Source: a virus
Virus record (IMG/VR): IMGVR_UViG_3300009151_000115
Location: 1 to 46,272 of that record
Strand: one strand, 5' to 3'
Length of the DNA stretch: 46,272 nucleotides
In this document: positions 40,154 to 46,272 of the stretch, piece by piece
Layout: each line of letters starts with the position of its first letter
Position numbering within the stretch: the first letter of the stretch is position 1
Position numbers and translations under genes: made by a program
The notes under the pieces: generated by a model
Database searches by the model: none
Told to the model about the DNA's origin: nothing
The model's input: the letters and a program-made list of their open reading frames with translations, nothing else

Positions 40154-40902
40154 GTTTCCTAGAACGTACGTTAGCTGCGTATCAGAATGATGAACCTATA
40201 ACAAAATACATTGAAGAAGCATTGATGAAGGGCAATATTTTCCCTGAAGAATATCCGGTCAAAGTTTTCAACAAAGAGCGTGTATTTGACAATATGTATC
40301 ACCCATCCAGCGATGTATCAGCTGGAGAATTACAATTATACTATAAATTTCATCCAGAGGAGAGATTACTATTACAAGAAGAAAGAATAAGCCCAACCCT
40401 GGCGATGACGTTTCAAGTTGGTTCGGTTTTCCATTCGGTGGTGCAGAACTTACTAATCCACTTGGGGTTCACTACCATCGACAAGGTCGAAGTGAAATTC
40501 AAAAACGAAGAACGCATGATAGCTGGAGCCGTCGACGTATTGAAACTGACTACCCCGGATGGCGAGAAGTTCTTAGTCGATATAAAAAGCACTAACCAAC
40601 TACCTAAGGAAGCTAGTTACCAGTATGCTATGCAACTTAGAACGTATCAGGATAACTGTCCTGATGCTCCTGATCGTATGGCACTTCTATTTATCCAAAA
40701 GTCTTACCCGCATAAGATAAAGACGATTGAAGTAAAGAAAGATCAAGATGAGCTCGATAAACTATACGGCAAGTGGTCAAAGGTTAGAGTGGCCATCGGT
40801 AAGTCCGATCCGTCTGAGCTCGAACCCTGCTGTACTGGCACTACAGATGAGACTTACCTTGGATGCCCTGCAAGAAAAATCTGCCACCTTTGGAATAAAT
40901 GA
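40150..40902 (+). CDS. Cas4/RecB-like exonuclease
   Basis: 250 residues from the ATG at 40150. RecB-family nuclease residues: His95 (GSVFH), Asp129 (GAVDV), Asp144 and Lys146 (VDIKST), and Gln158-Tyr159 (motif QYAMQLRTYQ). Four cysteines near the end, Cys227, Cys228, Cys239 and Cys245, could bind an iron-sulfur cluster as in Cas4 and AddB. No CRISPR array or other cas gene is nearby. Phage Cas4-like nucleases are generally linked to recombination. Confidence 0.8.
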   Translation: MSFLERTLAAYQNDEPITKYIEEALMKGNIFPEEYPVKVFNKERVFDNMYHPSSDVSAGELQLYYKFHPEERLLLQEERISPTLAMTFQVGSVFHSVVQNLLIHLGFTTIDKVEVKFKNEERMIAGAVDVLKLTTPDGEKFLVDIKSTNQLPKEASYQYAMQLRTYQDNCPDAPDRMALLFIQKSYPHKIKTIEVKKDQDELDKLYGKWSKVRVAIGKSDPSELEPCCTGTTDETYLGCPARKICHLWNK

Positions 40903-41255
40903 TGAATAAATTTAATTGGAAAAAACCAACCACACTAATGCTTGGCAGGTATCAGCCTTGGCACGAAGGTCATAGAGCATTATATGAAGAAGCACTTAAA
41001 CGTAATGAACAAGTTCTTATTGGTATTAGAGATACACAAGGAACATCAGAAAAAGACCCATTAACTTTTGAAGAAGTCAAAAACTACATAGTTGCTGACA
41101 TCGGAGAGCGTGACGATACTTTGATTATGTTGTTACCTAACATTACACACATTGTTTATGGTCGTGATGTCGGTTATCAGATTGAAAAAGTTGAGTTAGG
41201 AGCAGAAATTGAATCCATTTCTGCTACTCAAAAAAGAAAAGAAATGGGATTGTGA
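40899..41255 (+). CDS. NMN-adenylyltransferase-like nucleotidyltransferase
   Basis: 118 residues. The nucleotidyltransferase signature is HEGH (22-25) after MLGRYQPW, and the C-terminal ISATQKR (107-113) is the ISxTxxR motif. The size fits small phage and NadM-like NMN/cytidylyl transferases. It may make NAD from NMN and ATP, or activate another small molecule. Two tandem ATGs (40899 and 40902) are possible starts. It ends overlapping the next GTG start. Confidence 0.7.
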   Translation: MMNKFNWKKPTTLMLGRYQPWHEGHRALYEEALKRNEQVLIGIRDTQGTSEKDPLTFEEVKNYIVADIGERDDTLIMLLPNITHIVYGRDVGYQIEKVELGAEIESISATQKRKEMGL

Positions 41256-41602
41256 CTTCACCACAGAAAGCTAAAGGTTCTCAATGGGAAAGAGATGTAG
41301 CCAAGTATTTTAATGAGCGCGGCTTTCCAGAAGTAGAACGTCGCTATGGTGCTGGTGCTACACTTGACAAAGGTGACATCAATGGTGTTAAAGATACTGT
41401 TGTAGAGGCTAAGAACTGGGCTAAGATTGTGCTCGCCACTATCATGGACGAGACTTTAGTAGAACAGAAAAATGCTAAGAAACGTTTTGGTATTGCTGTC
41501 ATCAAGCGTCGTAATAAGAACGTTAAAGATGCTTATGTTATGATGACACTTGAAAATTGGATTGATCTTTATTCATTTTACGTTAATAAAAAACCTGAAT
41601 AG
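41252..41602 (+). CDS. Holliday-junction-resolvase-like PD-(D/E)XK nuclease
   Basis: 116 residues from a GTG overlapping the previous TGA (GTGA). KGSQWERDVAKYF supplies Glu14, KGDIN supplies Asp42, and VVEAKN supplies Glu52 and Lys54. The arrangement matches Hjc-like archaeal and phage resolvases. Likely resolves branched DNA before packaging. Last gene before the promoter at 41605. Confidence 0.7.
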   Translation: MTSPQKAKGSQWERDVAKYFNERGFPEVERRYGAGATLDKGDINGVKDTVVEAKNWAKIVLATIMDETLVEQKNAKKRFGIAVIKRRNKNVKDAYVMMTLENWIDLYSFYVNKKPE

Positions 41603-41604
41603 AC

Positions 41605-41634
41605 TTGTAAATAAGTAAAATACCTGTGTATAAT
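41605..41634 (+). promoter_or_regulatory. Promoter for the 41660 gene cluster
   Basis: TTGTAA (41605-41610), an 18-base spacer and a perfect TATAAT (41629-41634). Predicted +1 near 41641, then a leader of about 20 bases with GGATGGAAG before the ATG at 41660. GACTTGTA at 41602 and AAGTAAAA at 41613 resemble the two halves of the SSB operator. Confidence 0.65.
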
Positions 41635-41659
41635 ATCATTTAACCAGATTGGATGGAAG

Positions 41660-42214
41660 ATGAGTTTAAACAAGGGTATTAAACGTGGCCTTGAAGGTCT
41701 TACAGAGCCTGAGCTCGGGATCAGTCACGATGATAAATTCGGTGAACTTCATGAGTTTGCTGTACGTGCCTTTACTTGGAAAACCAAGCCAGAAGATCTT
41801 GAAATGCTTGAAACTATTGAGCGTGTGGTTGATGATTTTATGAGGGATTATATTGATCCTGCTGAGGTAATCATAGCACGTTTCAATACTGATAAAAGTT
41901 TGAACGCAGATGAAGCAGATAGGCTGTTCCTCAACCTTCAGAGTGCTATTACAGCGATTGAAGAAGAGGTTACCAGACGGTATCTGAAAGCACAATACTC
42001 ATACTACATGTTAGATGATAAGTATTGGAACGCATGGCGTAAGCCAACTGGTGGTACTCAGAAGGATCTGGAAGCAGTCGCTAAGCTAGAAACTCGTGAA
42101 GACAGACAGTTTTATTTTGTCCAATACGCAGCTTGGAGAATGATTAACGATAAGGTGCAAAGTCTCAAGGCTACGCAACGTTACATTCAACAACAAATAT
42201 ATCGAAGAAGTTAA
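41660..42214 (+). CDS. Hypothetical helical protein
   Basis: 184 residues, almost entirely helical and strongly charged, first in a new transcription unit. No recognised motif. Its place two genes before the probable small terminase suggests a DNA packaging or late-switch role, but that is inference only. Confidence 0.6.
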   Translation: MSLNKGIKRGLEGLTEPELGISHDDKFGELHEFAVRAFTWKTKPEDLEMLETIERVVDDFMRDYIDPAEVIIARFNTDKSLNADEADRLFLNLQSAITAIEEEVTRRYLKAQYSYYMLDDKYWNAWRKPTGGTQKDLEAVAKLETREDRQFYFVQYAAWRMINDKVQSLKATQRYIQQQIYRRS

Positions 42215-42215
42215 T

Positions 42216-42584
42216 ATGACCGAACCATCCCCGAAACGGAAGAGTCGTAAACAAGAAGTTATACCTGGCAAGATTACTTGGCAGATACTAGAACGACTCT
42301 TAAACAATTATTGGGAATGGTATGAAATTTATTTAACCACTGGTAATTCTGACTTAAAACTAAACAACGGTGTCACTGTAAACATCTATGACATATTGAA
42401 AGGAATAGATCGTTTGCCTCCACGTCAGAAGCAAGCGGTTGTACTATCATGCCTAGAAAATCGAAAAGAAGTAGAAGTAGCAAAGATAATGGGCTTCACG
42501 AAATGGAGCAGCCAAGTGGGGATGTACAAGAGGAAAGCTCTGAAAACTCTGTGCGAAACCGTGTGGAAAGCGGAGAACGATTAA
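42216..42584 (+). CDS. Sigma-70 region 4-like DNA-binding protein
   Basis: 122 residues. From about residue 68, IDRLPPRQKQAVVLSCLENRK followed by EVEVAKIMGFT and YKRKALKTL follows sigma region 4: a first helix, then a helix-turn-helix. Region 2 is absent, so it is not a full sigma factor. Similar phage proteins are thought to act as late regulators or packaging-site binders. The N-terminus is basic (PKRKSRKQ). It overlaps the next gene by at least 82 bases. Confidence 0.6.
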   Translation: MTEPSPKRKSRKQEVIPGKITWQILERLLNNYWEWYEIYLTTGNSDLKLNNGVTVNIYDILKGIDRLPPRQKQAVVLSCLENRKEVEVAKIMGFTKWSSQVGMYKRKALKTLCETVWKAEND

Positions 42585-42931
42585 ACCCTCAATCAGTTTT
42601 TAATGAACTGGAAGAGAAGTATCAGGACAAGCTACCAAAAAACTGGAGTGAACTTAACTATAGCCAAAAGTTGGAATGGTTCGCTCACCGTATGTTGCTT
42701 GATGAGCGTGAATCTATTCGTCAAGAGTATGGCAACGATGTTGCTCGTGAAGGTGGCTTTCTCAGCGACTACCAGCTAGAACGACGTAGACGTAGAGAAG
42801 TACATTCTAAGCTAGATAGCTGGGATGATGTACCACCACGACAGGGTGTCTTCAGTAGAACTTATGTCGATAAAAACAATCTATTAACACCAGGCAACCC
42901 AGAGGAAAACAATGGACCGAAGAACACGTGA
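42503..42931 (+). CDS. Hypothetical acidic/basic protein with long overlap
   Basis: 142 residues from the ATG at 42503. The frame is open from 42449, and GTG codons near 42551-42560 are also possible starts. Real coding character begins near NPQSVFNELEEKY, after the end of the upstream gene. The centre is helical (NWSELNYSQKLEWFAHRML), and a very basic stretch (ERRRRREVH) follows. It ends overlapping the next gene by 20 bases. Function unknown; start uncertain. Confidence 0.5.
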   Translation: MEQPSGDVQEESSENSVRNRVESGERLNPQSVFNELEEKYQDKLPKNWSELNYSQKLEWFAHRMLLDERESIRQEYGNDVAREGGFLSDYQLERRRRREVHSKLDSWDDVPPRQGVFSRTYVDKNNLLTPGNPEENNGPKNT

Positions 42932-43637
42932 ATACAATGAGTTGGTAAAAATGACACCAACCACTCAAGAATTGTTGAGTGAAGAAATTGATGGTGAAAT
43001 CTACCTTTACAAGTCATCACCAAACTGTAAGATTTGTACAACCAGTGATGATCTAAAGAATATAATTGATTCGTTGCTGTTGTTCCCTAAAACTTATAAA
43101 GAAGTTCTTAAGGCTATCGAACCTATTCAAGACAAGCTAGGTATAGAAGGCAGCGAACGTATTAACTACGAAAACATTCGTAATCACCAAAAGCGACACT
43201 TGCCATTTGAAAAACTCATGGTTCGTGAAATTGTAGAAAAACGTGCTGCTGAAAAGAATCGCAGCATTCTTGACGCTGGTGAACGTTTGCTTACTGCTGA
43301 AGCTTTTTATGAGGTTATTGTAGCAAAAGGGTTTGAAGGCATTGCCCAGGGGTATGACAAGCCTACGCTTACTCAGACTATGTACGCCATGGATATGCTT
43401 ACCAAGCTTGAAAAAGAAGGTAGAGATGACTACCGTCCAGAAGAATTGGTTAACCAGCTGGATATGATCCTTACGGCTATCCGTGAAGTTCTGCCTGCTG
43501 ACATGAAGGAAGCCTTGTTCAACAAGATTGAGGAACTTCAACTGGGCACTGCTCCCAAGAAAAAGGCTAGGCGTTTGCCTGAAGCAGAGATTATAGATGC
43601 TGATTATGTCGATGAAGACCTTGAGGAAGACCAATAA
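42912..43637 (+). CDS. Probable terminase small subunit
   Basis: 241 residues. An N-terminal CKIC (39-42) is followed by two helices resembling a helix-turn-helix (DDLKNIIDSLLLF, then YKEVLKAIEP) and NHQKRHLP (92-99), a C-X2-C...H-X3-H-like arrangement seen in small terminases that recognise packaging sites. A helical oligomerisation region follows, then a basic KKKARR and an acidic tail. The large subunit is not in the window; it may lie beyond either edge. The assignment is tentative. Confidence 0.45.
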   Translation: MDRRTREYNELVKMTPTTQELLSEEIDGEIYLYKSSPNCKICTTSDDLKNIIDSLLLFPKTYKEVLKAIEPIQDKLGIEGSERINYENIRNHQKRHLPFEKLMVREIVEKRAAEKNRSILDAGERLLTAEAFYEVIVAKGFEGIAQGYDKPTLTQTMYAMDMLTKLEKEGRDDYRPEELVNQLDMILTAIREVLPADMKEALFNKIEELQLGTAPKKKARRLPEAEIIDADYVDEDLEEDQ

Positions 43638-43652
43638 AACCCTGTAGTTTTA

Positions 43653-43689
43653 TGTAAAAGATGCTGTAAAACGCTTGAGTTATTGTAAA
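43653..43689 (+). repeat. Three TGTAAA direct repeats before the 43703 gene
   Basis: TGTAAAA at 43653 and 43665 and TGTAAAC at 43684 lie in the 65-base gap after the probable small terminase gene. They could be protein-binding half-sites or chance in AT-rich DNA. The following TAGGGG serves as ribosome site for the next gene. Confidence 0.3.
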
Positions 43690-43702
43690 CATAGGGGTAT
43701 AT

Positions 43703-44191
43703 ATGGCTAAATGGTTTAGAAGAGAGTACAAAACTACTGCTCGTCGTCCCATTAAAATAGAAAACTTACCTGCAGAAATTTATTGGATTGCTGACCCTGG
43801 TCACCTTGATCCACGCATGAGAGAAGCAGCTGGTGCTGTTGACGTATCACCTGGTGACATTGAACGTATACGTGGTGGAAGAGACCGTTCCGGTGCCATG
43901 AGTGGTGCTGGTATCCCTTCCAGTGAAATGGACTACCACAAGACCCCTAGACAATTTCTTACTAGAAATGCCAGATTATTTTGGGCTGGTTTAGGTAACA
44001 AAGCAGGCGGTAGCAAAACTATACCACACTGTTTTAGATGCGATCAACCTGTTGAAGTTTCACAAGCTGAACTAGTAGAGAATGAATCTTCACCTACTGG
44101 ATGGGATTATCAGCACAAGTCATTTGCATATGGTGGTTGCAATGAAACACAAAGTAGAACTGAATTTGGTCCAAAGGGTCGAGGACGCTAA
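43703..44191 (+). CDS. Unrecognised protein with CxxC motif
   Basis: 162 residues. The N-terminus is basic; residues 47-75 are Gly/Arg-rich (RIRGGRDRSGAMSGAG). Cys110, Cys113 and Cys146 with His138 may form a zinc site. AGGGG 5 bases before the ATG. It is the first of three neighbouring proteins with unusual cysteine sets and no recognised family; late virion or packaging role is inferred only from position. Confidence 0.55.
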   Translation: MAKWFRREYKTTARRPIKIENLPAEIYWIADPGHLDPRMREAAGAVDVSPGDIERIRGGRDRSGAMSGAGIPSSEMDYHKTPRQFLTRNARLFWAGLGNKAGGSKTIPHCFRCDQPVEVSQAELVENESSPTGWDYQHKSFAYGGCNETQSRTEFGPKGRGR

Positions 44192-44193
44192 CC

Positions 44194-45075
44194 GTGTTAA
44201 AGAACGAAAACGAAATTCGTAAAATGCAAGGAGAGTATCAAAATAAATCTGATACTCTTAGCAATGGTGTCCTTCTTCTACAGAATAGTGCTAATGCTGC
44301 AAAAAATCCTAAGCAAGTTAAGGAAAGAACAGAACGTGCAAAAGATGCAGTTGATTCTAGTTTATTTGAATTGTACGATAACTTACAAAAGAATTGCGAT
44401 TCTGTTGTTCGACTAGGACCTTCTGCTTTCCCTAATGTCGATGGCAATTTTGATAGTGCAACTGGTCAGTTTAATATTGATAATTCACCTGCTTATTCTA
44501 GAATTTTGAATAAATACTTTCCATCACTTTACACCATGGCAAAGACATCAGGTGAACACTACCTTCCTGGTGATAGGAAAATAACACCTTGTTTTAGTAC
44601 GACGTTGGATAGTCCAATGCTTTCAAAGATATTGCCTGGTCGTAGAAAGAATGCAGATTTTAGAGATGTTGAAGTACCAGATCTAACTCAAAAACGTGCA
44701 CTTCAACTATGTTCTGGACAAAAATGTATGGATTGCATTGACTGTGGTGTACATCAAGATGAACTACACAAGGCTCTTACTGGCATAGCACGTGGTCCAA
44801 AAGATATGCGTAGTTTACACATGAAGAATCTTATAACTGTACTTAATAGCTGGTCTGTTCATCAAAATAGCAGAGGTGGTAACCGCAACACTCAAGATGA
44901 TCCAAGATTTCAAGAATGCAGCGGCGGCCATCAAAAATTGGGTACAGCTTTGAGAATGATAGGACATAGACTACACTTAGCTTATAGTGATGATTACAAA
45001 ACAACCGGTGGTCTTGGTGGTGGTAGACACAGAGATAGATTTTCTGGTTACGGTGATGATATGAGTGCATACTAA
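44194..45075 (+). CDS. Unrecognised protein with four-cysteine cluster
   Basis: 293 residues from a GTG two bases after the previous stop. The first ~75 residues are helical. The middle is neutral. Cys173, Cys178, Cys181 and Cys184 (C-X4-C-X2-C-X2-C), then a His-containing helix (HQDELHKALTGIARG), could bind zinc or an iron-sulfur cluster. The C-terminus is His, Gly and Arg rich (GGLGGGRHRDRFSGYGDD). Function unknown. Confidence 0.6.
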   Translation: MLKNENEIRKMQGEYQNKSDTLSNGVLLLQNSANAAKNPKQVKERTERAKDAVDSSLFELYDNLQKNCDSVVRLGPSAFPNVDGNFDSATGQFNIDNSPAYSRILNKYFPSLYTMAKTSGEHYLPGDRKITPCFSTTLDSPMLSKILPGRRKNADFRDVEVPDLTQKRALQLCSGQKCMDCIDCGVHQDELHKALTGIARGPKDMRSLHMKNLITVLNSWSVHQNSRGGNRNTQDDPRFQECSGGHQKLGTALRMIGHRLHLAYSDDYKTTGGLGGGRHRDRFSGYGDDMSAY

Positions 45076-46272
45076 TGAAACTTCTTGAATTATTTAGACC
45101 AAGACAAGCTGCATTTGCAGCTGAACCTCTTGATCCAACAATGATACCTAATCACAGTGCTTGCAACTGTGCAGATATATTGTTGGGAGACCATGCTGCG
45201 GAAGTTAAAGCAGGATTGGATAGTGGTGGAAATCGTAGACAATTTCACCAAAACATTGCTGGTAAAATTTTAGATATCATGTTTAACAGCCCTGATAGAT
45301 CAGAGGCTAAAGGTATTCTAGGTAAAATTAAAAGAACACAACCATCACCAAATCCTGCAGAGGAATGGGAACGTCACCTTCTCATGCACCTTGATGGTGC
45401 TGGCATTACTCACAGAGACCTTGGGTTTAATGACAGTGAACTAAGCTCAGAATACATTGAAGGTCGTGAACTCGCTGGACAAGCAGCTAGAGCCGCTGAA
45501 CCAACAGACTATGATACTACACACTGTGGTACATGTGCATCGTATCTCACTCACCTACAAGATCAAGCTCGCAAATTCCATTCAGCAATCAATAAAGGTG
45601 CTGAGAATTTACCTGAATCTCAAAAACCATACGCTGAAATGAGCACCAAAGGTTTGTTCAATAGACTATGGCATTCTTGGACTAACAAAGAACCTATCAA
45701 AGATGATGATCACCCAATTGTTGCACAAGGCAACGATATTCTTCGTGCTTGGAATGCTCACAGTGAACAACAACACGGCTCATCTCTTGACCCTTACGCA
45801 CACTTAAGAAACACACCGGTAGTTGATGACTCCACTGGCAACAGATTTGATAATTTATATCGTAAGTTTGAAGGTATGTCACCTGGATGGTCACTAACAC
45901 GTCGACCAGATGCACCAGAAATGAGTGAAACAACTAGACAAGATCTAGAAAGTTTATTTCCATATCAAGATGTATACCAAGAAGGTTACTCTAAAGATAT
46001 TACACCAGAAGAAAGAACAGAAGCTCGTGGACTTGCTGATGTTATGAAGCAAGAGGGTGAGATGCAAGAATACACCCTCCAAGGTATTGGCAACGCACCT
46101 AAAGCTATTTTCCCTGAAGGTAGCATGGATCCTAAATCAATGGAAAAAGCTATTGTTAAAGATAAACCAACTGGTAAAGAACAAGAACTGCTTGTAGAGC
46201 CTAGACCAATAGGTTATGAAGAAGGCAATGTAAATGCACCGCAAAGATACATTGAAACAGAAAATATAACTG
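45075..46272 (+). CDS. Unrecognised large protein, cut by window end
   Basis: At least 399 residues, open from the ATG at 45075 (TAATG overlap) to the last base. Features: a C-x-C near the start (Cys30, Cys32), CGTC at 151-154, many histidines (HLHMHLD-like spacing is absent, but HRDLG and HSWTNK occur) and an acidic, Pro/Glu-rich second half. Codon use matches its neighbours. No family recognised; it may continue for some distance. Confidence 0.65.
   Translation, partial: MKLLELFRPRQAAFAAEPLDPTMIPNHSACNCADILLGDHAAEVKAGLDSGGNRRQFHQNIAGKILDIMFNSPDRSEAKGILGKIKRTQPSPNPAEEWERHLLMHLDGAGITHRDLGFNDSELSSEYIEGRELAGQAARAAEPTDYDTTHCGTCASYLTHLQDQARKFHSAINKGAENLPESQKPYAEMSTKGLFNRLWHSWTNKEPIKDDDHPIVAQGNDILRAWNAHSEQQHGSSLDPYAHLRNTPVVDDSTGNRFDNLYRKFEGMSPGWSLTRRPDAPEMSETTRQDLESLFPYQDVYQEGYSKDITPEERTEARGLADVMKQEGEMQEYTLQGIGNAPKAIFPEGSMDPKSMEKAIVKDKPTGKEQELLVEPRPIGYEEGNVNAPQRYIETENIT

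Noticed and set aside
40150-40902. CRISPR adaptation module suggested by a Cas4-like nuclease
   Set aside because: No repeat-spacer array and no cas1, cas2 or effector gene is visible; phage Cas4/RecB-like nucleases commonly occur alone.
43675-43703. TTGAGT-17-TATATA promoter before the 43703 gene
   Set aside because: The -10 box overlaps the ATG, so transcription would begin within the gene; AGGGG there is better explained as a ribosome site.

Overview
This window is part of the genome of a tailed double-stranded DNA phage. All recognisable genes lie on the + strand, tightly packed with many ATGA or TAATG overlaps. Baseplate proteins of the gp25 and J (gp6-like) families indicate a contractile-tail (myovirus) particle. 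A WhiB-family iron-sulfur regulator points to an actinobacterial host, because WhiB proteins are essentially confined to Actinobacteria and their phages. The DNA is AT-rich by eye and carries an Arg(UCU) tRNA, so a low-GC actinobacterium such as the freshwater Nanopelagicales lineage is a reasonable guess; this is inference. The window starts inside one gene and ends inside another, so it is a fragment.

Layout. (1) 1-16829, virion module: end of a surface or head protein, two tail assembly chaperone frames joined by a clear -1 slippery site, tape measure, three small tail or baseplate proteins, a 905-aa hub carrying an internal NlpC/P60 peptidoglycan hydrolase, a collar-domain fibre, gp25-like, J-like and tail-protein-I-like baseplate proteins, and a 1074-aa structural protein. 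(2) 16826-23009: a near-consensus promoter placed so that the SNF2-type helicase message would be leaderless, a 148-bp structured intergenic stretch, WhiB, a GT4 glycosyltransferase, small membrane and basic proteins, a tRNA, and a proteasome/HslV-like Ntn hydrolase. (3) 23015-37095, replication and recombination: FEN-type exonuclease, a LuxC-like protein of unknown use, an LSm-like protein, DnaC-like loader, DnaB-like helicase, DnaG-like primase, gp32-like SSB, DnaE-type polymerase and RecA. (4) 37097-41602, accessory module: a run of very small zinc-binding proteins, a DUF1599/Nmad1 nucleotide enzyme, a pyrimidine-dimer-glycosylase-like protein, three PD-(D/E)XK nucleases (one Cas4-like) and an NMN-adenylyltransferase-like protein. 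(5) 41605-46272: a new promoter, a sigma-region-4-like protein, a probable small terminase, and three unrecognised cysteine-containing proteins, the last cut by the window end.

How it works together. Phage polymerase, helicase, loader, primase, SSB, 5' exonuclease and RecA make a nearly complete replisome. WhiB, ribbon-helix-helix, MerR-like and sigma-4-like proteins are candidate regulators. Promoter candidates share TTGAYT-17-TANNNT spacing, and two of them (helicase, DnaE) place the start codon at or within a few bases of the predicted +1. Cluster heads carry strong AAGGAG ribosome sites, whereas internal genes rely on overlap. No gene-free stretch exceeds 300 bases, and no convincing intrinsic terminator with a U-tract, insertion sequence, CRISPR array, integrase or attachment site was seen.
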